A DNA stretch of 64,000 bases from Actinopolymorpha singaporensis. GTDB taxonomy: Bacteria; Actinomycetota; Actinomycetes; Propionibacteriales; Actinopolymorphaceae. The position numbers and the translations under genes were made by a program. Below the pieces are notes generated by a model. The model was not told where the DNA came from. It saw nothing but the letters and a program-made list of their open reading frames with translations, and ran no database searches. The stretch covers positions 4,513,981-4,577,980 of the forward strand of contig NZ_LT629732.1 in assembly GCF_900104745.1 (NCBI RefSeq). The letters run 5' to 3'. Each line of letters starts with the position of its first letter. Position 1 is the stretch's first letter. Shown here one piece after another: positions 16,973-24,566 of this stretch.

Positions 16973-17461
16973 GTGACGGAACCCCGGCTCAACCTGTTCG
17001 AGAACGAGATCGGCGCGAGGTTCGCCAAGCGGTTCGCGAACGCCGGCATGGTGGTCATGCAGTCCTCGTTGCCGCACGCCACCCAGGAGCTCGTGTCGTT
17101 GCGGGCCAGCCAGATCAACGGTTGCGGCTGGTGCATCGACATGCACACCAAGGAGGCGGCCGCCGCCGGTGAGACCGCGGTACGGCTCCACCTGGTGGCC
17201 GCGTGGCGGGAGTCCACGGTGTTCAGCGAGGCCGAGCGGGCCGCTCTGGCGTTCGCCGAGGAGGGCACGCGGCTCGCCGACGCCTACCAGGGCGTGTCCG
17301 ACGACACCTGGGCCCAGGTGCGCAAGCACTACGACGACGACCAGATCGCCGCGCTGGTCTGCCTCGTCGCCCTGATCAACGCCGCCAACCGGATGGCCGT
17401 GATCGTGCACCAGCAGGGTGGTTCGTACGAACCAGGGATGTTCACCGCCGCGATGAGCTGA
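16973..17461 (+). CDS. carboxymuconolactone decarboxylase/AhpD-like protein
   Basis: A 162-residue AhpD-fold protein. The redox pair and proton relay are in NGCGWCIDMHT (CxxC then H), as in alkylhydroperoxidase AhpD-like proteins. Start at GTG 16973 with GGGAGA upstream. It is the third typical member of an ECF41 gene set (sigma, SDR, CMD). A weak ECF41-like element (CGTCACA at 16899) lies upstream but its -10 is poor. It probably reduces peroxides or related electrophiles. Confidence 0.92.
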   Translation: MTEPRLNLFENEIGARFAKRFANAGMVVMQSSLPHATQELVSLRASQINGCGWCIDMHTKEAAAAGETAVRLHLVAAWRESTVFSEAERAALAFAEEGTRLADAYQGVSDDTWAQVRKHYDDDQIAALVCLVALINAANRMAVIVHQQGGSYEPGMFTAAMS

Positions 17462-17471
17462 TCGGCGGAAA

Positions 17472-17512
17472 GTCGGCCCGGCTCGGGGTCACCCGAACCG
17501 AGCCGGGCCGAC
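17472..17512 (+). terminator. hairpin terminator of the AhpD-like gene
   Basis: Perfect 15-bp stem (GTCGGCCCGGCTCGG with its complement) around an 11-base loop, starting 10 bases after the stop. There is no clear T-tract, which is usual in actinobacteria. Confidence 0.85.
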
Positions 17513-17520
17513 GATCGGGG

Positions 17521-17547
17521 AAGGGGTCCGGAAGCGCGGGACCCCTT
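17521..17547 (-). terminator. hairpin terminator of the DUF8129-like gene
   Basis: Perfect 9-bp stem AAGGGGTCC/GGACCCCTT with a 9-base loop, two bases beyond the stop of the minus-strand gene. With the previous hairpin it separates two convergent genes. Confidence 0.75.
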
Positions 17548-17549
17548 CG

Positions 17550-17870
17550 TCAGTCCCGGCCGCGCTTCGGGGTCTGCCCGGCGACCCCGTGCCGAAGCGG
17601 TGTGCCGGAGTCGGCGCCCGTGCCAGGCTCCACCTGGGACCCACCCGCCGGGGCGCCGGTCTGTTCGGGGCGTACGTCCTGACCACCCTCACTGGGGGAA
17701 GCACCGCTGTGCAGCTGCTCGATCCGCGCCTCCAGCACCGTGATCACGGGCAGCCGGTTCCCGTGCTCGCGCTCGTAGTCCAACAGGGTGCCGATCTCGT
17801 CGGCACTCAGCGAACGGATGCGGTGTTGCAGGCTTCCCTCTGGCAGGTGGTCGTAGTCGGGCAGCGGCAA
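17550..17870 (-). CDS. small lipid-droplet-associated-like protein (DUF8129 type), start uncertain
   Basis: About 106 residues. The well-conserved actinobacterial block is LPLPDYDHLPEGSLQHRIRS, continuing DEIGTLLDYEREHGNRLPV, then a Ser/Gly/Pro tail. No in-frame ATG or GTG lies close upstream. The TTG at 17870 is two bases after GGGAGG, which is tight. An ATG at 17887 has an ideal GGGAGG spacing but is in the wrong frame, needing one extra base to join the conserved block. The gene may carry a frameshift or use TTG. Function unknown. Confidence 0.7.
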   Translation of the reverse strand: MPLPDYDHLPEGSLQHRIRSLSADEIGTLLDYEREHGNRLPVITVLEARIEQLHSGASPSEGGQDVRPEQTGAPAGGSQVEPGTGADSGTPLRHGVAGQTPKRGRD

Positions 17871-18065
17871 CGCCTCCCGGTCGGCATGAGCATCCTCCCT
17901 GTGCGTACTCGCGTACTTACCTCGATGCTTCTTCGCGTCTGCGGTTCCGCCTACCCGTCGAGAGCGTCGGTACTCGTGGGATAGCGCGCGGGGAGCCGAC
18001 ACGACGCTTGGTGAGAGTCGCAGGGACGTATCGGCAGTGTTCGCCTCGTCTGCCAAACTGCTCAA

Positions 18066-18530
18066 GTGATCGTCAGACTCGCACGGGAGGAGGACCTCCC
18101 TGGCTTTCTCGGGCTGGCGGCACAGGTCGAGCACTGGTTCGGGCCGATGGTCGACAACCCCGGTTTTCACAGAGCCCTGGACAAGCACATTCGTCAGTCC
18201 GCCGCGCTCGTCGCCGCCGATTCGGGGCCCAATCTTCTCGGCGGCCTGCTCTTTGGTGCGACGCCACCGACCTACCACATCCACTGGCTCGTCGTCTCCG
18301 AACAGGCGCGCGGGATGGGCGTCGGTCGTGCGCTGATGTCGGACGCTACACGTAGGTTCGTGCATGGTCCGGGCAGCATCGAGGTGGTCACCTTTGGATC
18401 CGATCACCCGGGCGCCGTTGCCAGTGGCGCACGCGTCTTCTACGAATCCCTCGGTTTCACACCGGCCGAGGCCGCCGACCCCGGCCCGGAAGGTGGTTCC
18501 CGGCAGGTCTATCGCCGGGCCAGCACCTGA
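18066..18530 (+). CDS. GNAT family N-acetyltransferase
   Basis: A 154-residue acetyltransferase. The acetyl-CoA loop is QARGMGVGRALM (about 81-92), followed by FYESLGFTP near the end, both diagnostic for GNAT. GTG start at 18066 has no clear ribosome site, so it may be leaderless. Substrate unknown. It is convergent with the secreted-protein gene (29 bp). Confidence 0.88.
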   Translation: MIVRLAREEDLPGFLGLAAQVEHWFGPMVDNPGFHRALDKHIRQSAALVAADSGPNLLGGLLFGATPPTYHIHWLVVSEQARGMGVGRALMSDATRRFVHGPGSIEVVTFGSDHPGAVASGARVFYESLGFTPAEAADPGPEGGSRQVYRRAST

Positions 18531-18559
18531 CTCCGGCGACGTTGCACCGGCCACAACGT

Positions 18560-19960
18560 CTAGCGCACCGTGTAGCTGAGCCGGTAGTGGGCGCCCCGCC
18601 GCTTGAAGGTCAGGATGCCCCCGTCCCTGCGCGGCTTGAGTTTGTGCTGACCGAGGTAGTCGTCACTGTCCGGATCGTCCTTCTCGTACAGCCTGACGCG
18701 GGCGTTGCCGGTGAACTGGACGGTCTTCCTGATCCGCTTGCGCTCGCCCTGTTCGATGTCGATCGTCCTGCCCACCTTGCTGCCCTCGACGACGACGGCG
18801 ATCTCGTCGTCGCCGAAGAAGTCCTGCTGCTTCTTCGAGTGCAGCGTGCCCAGCCTCAGCGTGCCACCGGGAATTCCGGTCAGTTCGCCGAGCCGTGCCG
18901 TGTGCGTTCCCGGGATGACGTTCTTCGCCCTGCGTCCGCTGGTGCCGTCGAACTCGTACGACCCGGACTCGAAGTTCAGGTACACCCTCCCGCCAGGGGT
19001 GACGGCGATGCCCTGCGCCATCGTCGGGGCGCGGAAGCAGCGTGGCGAGGCCCTGTCGAGGTTGGTCTCCGCCGCGTTGGTCACGTAGAGGTTGCTGCGC
19101 CTGTCGCGTCCGCTGGAGGTGCTGAACAGGAACCGGTTGCCAGTCTTGGCGACGCCCTGGGTAGAGGCCGGGGTCTCCCATCGAAGACCCCGGTTGGTGC
19201 CGGGCTTGGGATCGAGTGTCAACTTCCCGTTGCTCTGGATGGTGTAGCGGTACATCCAGTCGCGGTAGCCGTGGAAGTTGAACCTGCCCGCGTAGAGGTG
19301 GCGGCCGTCGGCGGTGAGGAAGGAGGCGCCGTAGACCGTCGTCTGCGCGTCGTGGTCCAGGCTTCCGCCTCCTGCCCTCAGCTCGGCGCGCAGCGCGTCC
19401 AGCCGGTAGGAGCTGACGGTGTGCCGGCTCCCGTTCTTCGGCCCGTCGACGAAGAGCCACCGGCCGTTGAGGCCGAGGGCGCCGGCGTGGGTCGGGCCCA
19501 GTGCCACGATGCCGACGACCTTGCCCGGCTCACGGGGGTCCAGACCGATCAGGTGCCCGTTCGCGTCGCCCTGGTCGTGGGCGGAGACCAGAAGCAGGTC
19601 GTCGCCCTTGCCGTTCCAGTCGCCCCACCAGGCGACGCCCTGCGGGGTGTGGCGGCGCAGTTCCTCGTGCGGGACGGTCGGCCCAGGGGAGAACCTGCGG
19701 TCGTACAGGTAGGAGGCGGACGGGCCGTCGTACAGGCGTGCGGTCCTGCCGCTGGAGTCCTTCTCGCACCGGATGGTCGTCGAGGCCACGGTGGGTGGCG
19801 GTGGCTTGTCCCCGGCCACAGCTCGCGGCTCCGTCGCAGTGGGGCGCCGGGGCCCGGCGGCTTTCGCGGGCTCCGGCCCGGCGCCGCCGACCACCGCGGA
19901 GGCCACCACCAAGGCGGCCGAACCGAGTGCCGCCGCGGCCCTGCTCGGATGCTTGCTCAC
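18560..19960 (-). CDS. secreted protein of unknown function, beta-rich
   Basis: A 466-residue protein with a clear export signal: SKHPSRAAA, then a hydrophobic run ALGSAALVVASAVVGGAG and a likely AKA-type cleavage near residue 35. The body has repeated blade-like segments (TPQGVAWWGDWNG, GASFLTADGRHLYAG, GIAVTPGGRVYLNFES), which suggests a beta-propeller, and an Asp/Lys-rich C-terminal end. No catalytic motif is recognised. GTG 19960 with GGGGAG nine bases upstream is preferred over TTG 19966. Confidence 0.82.
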   Translation of the reverse strand: MSKHPSRAAAALGSAALVVASAVVGGAGPEPAKAAGPRRPTATEPRAVAGDKPPPPTVASTTIRCEKDSSGRTARLYDGPSASYLYDRRFSPGPTVPHEELRRHTPQGVAWWGDWNGKGDDLLLVSAHDQGDANGHLIGLDPREPGKVVGIVALGPTHAGALGLNGRWLFVDGPKNGSRHTVSSYRLDALRAELRAGGGSLDHDAQTTVYGASFLTADGRHLYAGRFNFHGYRDWMYRYTIQSNGKLTLDPKPGTNRGLRWETPASTQGVAKTGNRFLFSTSSGRDRRSNLYVTNAAETNLDRASPRCFRAPTMAQGIAVTPGGRVYLNFESGSYEFDGTSGRRAKNVIPGTHTARLGELTGIPGGTLRLGTLHSKKQQDFFGDDEIAVVVEGSKVGRTIDIEQGERKRIRKTVQFTGNARVRLYEKDDPDSDDYLGQHKLKPRRDGGILTFKRRGAHYRLSYTVR

Positions 19961-20062
19961 GATCAATCGCTCCCCGTCAGATTCGATTGCTCGATCCGTA
20001 CGAAGCTAACACGATTGCCCGAATTGCCGCATTTTGCAGGCCGGGCGGCCGCGCCGTCGCGC

Positions 20063-21304
20063 CTATCCGAGTTGGTCGCGGCGGCGCTTCAGGTACGCGA
20101 TCTCGGCGCTGTTGCCCGCCAGTTCGATGGCCCTGTCGTACGCCCCCCGCGAGTCCCGGCCGCGGCCCAGCCGGCGCAGCAGGTCCGCGCGGGTCGCGTG
20201 GTAGGCGTGGTAGCCGGCCAGCCTGTCCGCGAGCCGGTCGACGGCCGCCAGCGCCACCTCCGGACCGTCGAGCTCGGCGACCGCGATGGCCCGGTTGAGC
20301 GCGACGATCGGGGACCGGTCGATCCGGACCAGCTGGTCGTAGAGAGCGACGACCTGGGACCAGTCGGTGTCCCGCGCGTCCCTGGCGTAGGTGTGCACCG
20401 CGTTGATCGCCGCCAGGATCTGGTAGCGACCCGGGGCCACCCCGGCGGCCGCGGCGGCCAGGCGCTCGCGTACCAGCCGATGCCCCTCGGCGATGAGCGC
20501 GGCGTCCCAGGCTCCACGGTCCTGCTCGGCGAGGGAGACCAGTTCACCGCTCGCCGAGACCCGGGCGGTGCGGCGGGCCTCGGTGAGGAGCATCAGCGCC
20601 AGCAGGCCGGCCACCTCACCGTCGTCGGGCAGGAGGACCCGGATCAGGCGGGTGAGCCGGATCGCCTCGGCGGTCAGGTCGTGGCGTACCGGATCGGAGT
20701 CCGGGCCGGTCGCCAGGTAGCCCTCGTTGAAGACCAGGAAGAGGACGGCGAGTACGCCGGACACGCGAGCCGGAAGGTCCTCCGCGGACGGCACGCGGTA
20801 GGGGATGCGGGCAGCCTTGATCTTCGCCTTCGCCCGGGTGATCCGCTGCCCCATGGCGGCCTCCTGCACCAGGAAGGCCCGGGCGATCTCGGGCACCGTC
20901 AGCCCGCCGACCATGCGCAGCGTCAGCGCCACCCGGGCCTCCATCGCCAGCGCCGGGTGACAGCAGGTGAAGACCAGCCGAAGACGCTCGTCGTCGATGG
21001 CGCCCAGAGGCTCGGGCGGGTCGTCGTCGGACAGCATCCGAGCCTCCCTCTGCTTGTCGTCGCGCTTGTTCTCACGCCGGATCCGGTCGATGGCCTTGCG
21101 GTTGGCGGTGGTGGTCAGCCAGGCACCGGGATTGGGGGGTACGCCGTCGACCGGCCACCGCTCGACGGCCGTCGCGAACGCCTCGGCAGCCGCCTCCTCG
21201 GCGATGTCGAGGTCACCGAAACGCCTGGTGAGAGAGGCGACCACCCGTGCCCATTCCTCGCGATGGGCCCGGGTGATCGCCTCCTGTACGCCGCCCGTGG
21301 TCAC
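20063..21304 (-). CDS. ECF42-type RNA polymerase sigma factor with C-terminal TPR-like domain
   Basis: A 413-residue sigma factor, much longer than simple ECF factors. Region 2 is RRFGDLDIAEEAAAEAFATA, region 4 LTVPEIARAFLVQEAAMGQRI, followed by a long helical extension with DAALIAEGHRL, AINAVHTYARDA and ALNRAIAVAELDGP, the ECF42 signature region needed for activity. GTG at 21304 overlaps the stop of the YCII gene by four bases. Two ECF42-type promoters lie upstream of that gene, suggesting autoregulation. Confidence 0.93.
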   Translation of the reverse strand: MTTGGVQEAITRAHREEWARVVASLTRRFGDLDIAEEAAAEAFATAVERWPVDGVPPNPGAWLTTTANRKAIDRIRRENKRDDKQREARMLSDDDPPEPLGAIDDERLRLVFTCCHPALAMEARVALTLRMVGGLTVPEIARAFLVQEAAMGQRITRAKAKIKAARIPYRVPSAEDLPARVSGVLAVLFLVFNEGYLATGPDSDPVRHDLTAEAIRLTRLIRVLLPDDGEVAGLLALMLLTEARRTARVSASGELVSLAEQDRGAWDAALIAEGHRLVRERLAAAAAGVAPGRYQILAAINAVHTYARDARDTDWSQVVALYDQLVRIDRSPIVALNRAIAVAELDGPEVALAAVDRLADRLAGYHAYHATRADLLRRLGRGRDSRGAYDRAIELAGNSAEIAYLKRRRDQLG

Positions 21305-21624
21305 AGGAACGGCCGCACCTCGACCTTCCGGTTGCACGCCTTCGAGCCCGCGGCGGCGAGCTTGAGCGCCACGTCGAGGTCCGGGGCCTCCATGATCCAG
21401 AAGCCGGCGAGGTGCTCCTTGGCCTCCAGAAACGGGCCGTCGGTGACCAGCGCCTCCTCGCCGCGGTTGTCGATGACGGTGGCGGCGCTGGGGGACGCGA
21501 GGCCACCGGCGAAGACCCAGTGGCCCTCGGCGCGGAGACCGTCGTTGAACTCGTCGATGGCGGCCATCTCGTCGGAGGTGGCAAGGCCGGCGGTGTCGTC
21601 GATCACGGAAACGAGGTACTGCAT
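21301..21624 (-). CDS. YCII-related (DGPF) protein, ECF42 partner
   Basis: A 107-residue ferredoxin-like protein. The DGPF signature is present (VTDGPFLEAKEHLAGFW), together with the N-terminal MQYLVSVIDD strand. DGPF proteins are the standard target and genomic partner of ECF42 sigma factors; here the gene is first in the pair and ends inside the sigma start codon. ATG at 21624 follows AGGGGAT. Biochemical role unknown. Confidence 0.92.
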   Translation of the reverse strand: MQYLVSVIDDTAGLATSDEMAAIDEFNDGLRAEGHWVFAGGLASPSAATVIDNRGEEALVTDGPFLEAKEHLAGFWIMEAPDLDVALKLAAAGSKACNRKVEVRPFL

Positions 21625-21631
21625 GCCGGAA

Positions 21632-21892
21632 TCATCCCCTGCGGTTGTGGGCGCCCGTCGTGAGCAGCCGTTCACCCTTGCTACGAACGTCTGCGCCCCG
21701 ATCCGACACCGTCTCCCGGACTGCTTTCAGGAACCTTCTGGTGCGAACTCCCGGGAAGCGGCTCGTGAGCGATCCGAGACCGACGTTATCCGGCTTCGGC
21801 CGGAACGCGCGCCGGGCCCGCTCGAGCCGGTGGGCCTGCTCCGCCCTGATCAGGTCCGGGGTCAACCGTGTACTGAAAATGATGTGCCTCAC
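21632..21892 (-). CDS. possible small ORF upstream of the YCII gene
   Basis: An 86-codon frame beginning at GTG 21892 (VRHIIFSTRLTPDLIRAEQA...) and ending eight bases before the YCII start, on the same strand and downstream of the distal ECF42-type promoter. It is rich in Arg and would contain the proximal promoter. I know no family for it, its codon use is not clearly coding, and it has only a weak ribosome site. Treat it as tentative. Confidence 0.25.
   Translation of the reverse strand: MRHIIFSTRLTPDLIRAEQAHRLERARRAFRPKPDNVGLGSLTSRFPGVRTRRFLKAVRETVSDRGADVRSKGERLLTTGAHNRRG
21680..21708 (-). promoter_or_regulatory. proximal ECF42-type promoter
   Basis: On the minus strand TGTCGG (21708-21703), 17 bases, then CGTAGC (21685-21680). 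It points to the YCII-sigma pair, about 55 bases ahead of the ATG. It lies in a 63-bp segment (21673-21735) that is a diverged copy of 21928-21987. Confidence 0.55.
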
Positions 21893-21934
21893 CTCGGTGG
21901 TTCTGGCGCCTCTCGTAGGCGGCCTCGCACCATT

Positions 21935-21963
21935 GCGACGAACATCCCGGGCGGGATTCGACA
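21935..21963 (-). promoter_or_regulatory. distal ECF42-type promoter
   Basis: Minus strand TGTCGA (21963-21958), 17 bases, CGTCGC (21940-21935). This matches the published ECF42 pattern (TGTCGA and CG[AT]C, recalled from the literature) better than the proximal copy and has identical spacing. Confidence 0.55.
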
Positions 21964-22048
21964 CGTCTCCCCGGACTTTCAGGGACCGGGCTGGTGAAGA
22001 GGGGTCGGTGACGGGGGAGAGGCGGGCAGATCTCACGTTCATGGGCGT

Positions 22049-22064
22049 CCATGACGCGTCATGG
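22049..22064. repeat. perfect 16-bp palindrome
   Basis: CCATGACGCGTCATGG equals its reverse complement. It lies 244 bp from dif in the non-coding stretch. No adjacent promoter or gene start explains it. Confidence 0.8.
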
Positions 22065-22199
22065 CGTACTTCTGCGTTATGCGACGTGGATGGTCGCTCG
22101 GCCCGGACGGTGCGGGATGGCTGGACGTCGCGCTCGGCCACGAAGAAGACGGAGGCAGTGATGTCGTGTCGGCGCGGCCACGAGGGTTCCGCCAGGCGC

Positions 22200-22225
22200 G
22201 GCGTACGTGGGCGTCCACGTACGCC
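22200..22225. repeat. inverted repeat with 11-bp arms
   Basis: GGCGTACGTGG, four bases, CCACGTACGCC: a perfect stem that could fold as a hairpin or bind a dimeric protein, 83 bp from dif. Confidence 0.8.
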
Positions 22226-22307
22226 GGTGAGTGCCCACGCCAGCAGGGATTTCGCATCCGAGCGCGAGGCTCGGGCAGAGGAGAGGGTCGGGGCACCAGC
22301 GTCCGTC

Positions 22308-22335
22308 GGTTGACATAATGTTCATTATCGGCGTT
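22308..22335 (-). other. dif: probable chromosome dimer resolution site dif
   Basis: Read on the minus strand, the 28-mer has core CCGATAATGAACATTATG and ends GTCAACC. Compared with the actinobacterial dif consensus as I remember it (TTSRCCGATAAT-VN-ACATTATGTCAAGT, in two parts), 24 of 28 positions agree and the four mismatches are the outermost two at each end. Both XerC- and XerD-arm cores and the central hexamer spacing are intact. It lies in a gene-poor stretch, as dif usually does. XerC/XerD would recombine here with FtsK at the terminus. Confidence 0.85.
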
Positions 22336-22766
22336 CTACCAGGATGGCTCAGGACGGCCGAGAGGGGCTCCGGACGACGGGCCCGGAGCGCTCCATGCAG
22401 CACCCGAGCTTCGCACTGCCGGCTCTCCACTTCGGCAGACCGCGCCGTACGTTCCGCCCGTGTTTCCCTGCGTGCTTCCGCTGACGACGCCTGCCGCCTG
22501 TGCGTTCGAGTCGTCCGTACACGAACGCCGACGGACGGGCCGTGGACAGGACTCACCGGATTTGGCCCGGGTTCGGCGGCGTCGGCGGTGCGGCCCCGGC
22601 GAAGGCGCCGAACCCCGGCCTCGGCGGGCCCCCGCCTGCAGACCACGCGGATCATGGCCGCCAGCGACTTGGTGACGCCGCGTAGCGACAACGCATCCGA
22701 GGCGGCGCCAGGCATGCCCGTGACGGAATGTCGAGGGCGGAGATCGGACCGTCACACGATCGAATT

Positions 22767-22796
22767 CATGTCGTGTAATAGCACTTACACGACATG
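22767..22796. promoter_or_regulatory. 12-bp-arm inverted repeat directly before the recombinase gene
   Basis: CATGTCGTGTAA, six bases (TAGCAC), then the exact reverse complement TTACACGACATG. It ends 14 bases before the ATG of the tyrosine recombinase. Two ~12-bp inverted arms around a 6-bp spacer is the geometry of a tyrosine-recombinase core site; it could equally be an operator controlling the gene. Confidence 0.7.
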
Positions 22797-22810
22797 GTAG
22801 GTTCTGGGCC

Positions 22811-23872
22811 ATGAGTGAGCCGAAATCGGTGTCGACAGTGACCGTGCACGATGCCGTGCTGGAGTATCTCGAGGTGCTCGAGCGGCGCGTCATGCGTTCC
22901 CAGCTCAGCCCCGCCACTCTGCACGCCTACCGCCGTGACCTCATCGACTTCACCACTCTCCTGGGCCCCGACACGGTGCTCGACTCCATCGAGGCCGACC
23001 AACTGGAAGTCGCGTTGACGGCCATCGCCAGGGCGCCCGATCGCCGTTACACGAAGGGCCTGAAGATCGCCGAGGACGGCTCCACTCCCCCAGGTCGCGG
23101 CCAGCACCTGCTGGCGCGCTGGTTCGCCGCCGTACGCGGGCTGTTTCGCTGGGCCACCGACAAGGGTTACGTCCAGGTCGATCCCACCACCCGGGTGGCC
23201 GCGCCGCGTACGCCGCGGAGGGCTGCCGGTTCCCGGCTCGGGCTTCGGGTCGACGAGGCGCTGGTGCTGCGGGCTTCGCCGAGCCGACGGGCACAGGAAC
23301 CCCTGCGCGCCGACCAGAAGCTGTCCGTCCGCGACGAGGCGATCCTGCGGCTCCTGGTCGAGTCGGGCCCACGGGTGTCGGAGCTGTGCGGCGCCAACCG
23401 CAGCGACATCCGGTTGCACGAGGAAACCCGCACGCCGGTTCTGCACGTACGCGGAAAGGGCGGCAAGACTCGCGACCTGCCGCTGTCGCCGGCGACCTTC
23501 AGGACCATCGAGAGGTACCTCGCCGAGGAGCGTCCGCCGCCCCCGCAGCCGACGTCCCTGGACCGCGCGGAGCGCATCAGGGTCGAGGACGCGGCCAGCG
23601 CGTTGTTCGTCTCCGTACGCGGGAAGCGGCTCTGTCCACGTGATCTCCAGCGGATGGTCGAGCGCTACACCAAGGGGTACCTCGGCCGCCGGGCGACACC
23701 GCACGCTCTTCGGCACACCGCGCTGACCGTGCTGGCCCGGGCCGGGGTGGACATCGCGACGGTCGCCCAGATCGCCGGCCACTCCAGTCTGGCCACGACG
23801 TCTGTCTACATGGACGAATCGATGAGTGCCGCTGCCGAGGCCATCGACAGCTCGCCCCTCGCCGCCGACTGA
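22811..23872 (+). CDS. tyrosine recombinase (XerC/XerD-like)
   Basis: A 353-residue recombinase, longer than XerC/D (about 300). An N-terminal SAM-like domain (about 10-130) includes QLSPATLHAYRRDL and RGLFRWATDKGYVQVDPT. The catalytic set is complete: R188 (GPRVSEL), K219 (GKGGKT), H298-x-x-R301 (HALRHT), H324 (GHSS) and nucleophile Y333. It lies 475 bp from the dif site and directly behind a perfect inverted repeat. It may be a third Xer-type enzyme or a remnant integrase. No phage or conjugation genes are nearby. ATG at 22811. Confidence 0.93.
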   Translation: MSEPKSVSTVTVHDAVLEYLEVLERRVMRSQLSPATLHAYRRDLIDFTTLLGPDTVLDSIEADQLEVALTAIARAPDRRYTKGLKIAEDGSTPPGRGQHLLARWFAAVRGLFRWATDKGYVQVDPTTRVAAPRTPRRAAGSRLGLRVDEALVLRASPSRRAQEPLRADQKLSVRDEAILRLLVESGPRVSELCGANRSDIRLHEETRTPVLHVRGKGGKTRDLPLSPATFRTIERYLAEERPPPPQPTSLDRAERIRVEDAASALFVSVRGKRLCPRDLQRMVERYTKGYLGRRATPHALRHTALTVLARAGVDIATVAQIAGHSSLATTSVYMDESMSAAAEAIDSSPLAAD

Positions 23873-23896
23873 GGAGGCGGTGGGTCACGTGCGGCA

Positions 23897-23945
23897 CCCT
23901 TGGCGAACGCCGTGTCCGAGGCCGGAACCCGGCGTTCGCCAAGGG
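23897..23945. terminator. bidirectional hairpin between recombinase and VOC genes
   Basis: Perfect 16-bp stem (CCCTTGGCGAACGCCG and its complement) with a 17-base loop, between two convergent stops (23872 and 23954). Confidence 0.88.
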
Positions 23946-23953
23946 CGGTCGAC

Positions 23954-24565
23954 TCAGGCCGCCGTGTCCCAGGCGAACCCGTCGGGGTCGGTGAACGGCC
24001 CCGCGTCGGTGCCGATGACGATACGGTGCGAGCCGGAGCCGTCCGGATCCACGCCGACGTCCTTGGCCGCGGCCTTACGCCCGTAGAGCGCCAGCTTGAC
24101 CGACGAGGAGGAGCCGTCGAACTCGACGTACTTCCTGCCGAAGCTCCGGCTCACTGTCAAACCGTGGTTGACATAGAATTCCTTGCTGGCCTTGACGTCT
24201 CCCACGCCGAGCAGCAACACGATGTCGTCGACGTCTCTGGTGACCGGGCCGGTGTCCTTCTTCGCCGAGGTCGCGACCTTCCAGATCGTGCCGTCCGGCG
24301 CCTGGACGACTCCCCCGTAACCCCAGAAGCTCTTCGTGGCGGGCTTGAGCGTCGTGGCGCCCGCCTCCACGGCGGTGCCGATCAGGCTGTCGACGGTGCC
24401 CGGTTGGGACACCACCAGCGACAGCGCGCACCCGCGGAAGCCGGCCGTCGGAGCGTCGCCGGCGCGAGTGCGGATCGTGTCGCCCAGCCCGAAAGCCTTG
24501 TCGTAGAAGGCGTTCGCCGCGTCGGGGTCGGGTGCCTCGATGATGATCGACCTGATGGCTGCCAT
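23954..24565 (-). CDS. VOC family protein, two modules
   Basis: A 203-residue glyoxalase-fold protein with two half-modules: AIRSIIIEAPDPDAANAFYDKAF at the start and DIVLLLGVGDVKASKEFYVNHG from about residue 110, ending DPDGFAWD. ATG at 24565 lies one base after the stop of the next VOC gene, so the two are cotranscribed. Role unknown; such proteins often detoxify or bind small molecules. Confidence 0.9.
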   Translation of the reverse strand: MAAIRSIIIEAPDPDAANAFYDKAFGLGDTIRTRAGDAPTAGFRGCALSLVVSQPGTVDSLIGTAVEAGATTLKPATKSFWGYGGVVQAPDGTIWKVATSAKKDTGPVTRDVDDIVLLLGVGDVKASKEFYVNHGLTVSRSFGRKYVEFDGSSSSVKLALYGRKAAAKDVGVDPDGSGSHRIVIGTDAGPFTDPDGFAWDTAA

Positions 24566-24566
24566 G

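Larger units (their letters stand above)
21893..22810. other. gene-poor region around the dif site
   Basis: About 0.9 kb with no protein-coding frame I can support. The frames present are Arg/Ser/Pro-rich and have no family features. It contains the distal ECF42 promoter, two perfect palindromes (22049-22064 and 22200-22225), the dif site, and the inverted repeat in front of the recombinase gene. Confidence 0.7.

Noticed and set aside
18542-21997. 1,151-codon plus-strand frame
   Set aside because: It lies opposite the secreted protein and the ECF42 sigma gene, both of which have clear family motifs. It is a shadow frame.
22231-22800. 189-codon plus-strand frame across dif
   Set aside because: Arg/Ser/Pro-rich with no recognisable fold and it runs through the dif site and palindromic DNA; not supported as a gene.
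22811-23872. Integrated phage or genomic island
   Set aside because: Apart from the recombinase there are no phage structural, conjugation or tRNA-duplication features on either side.
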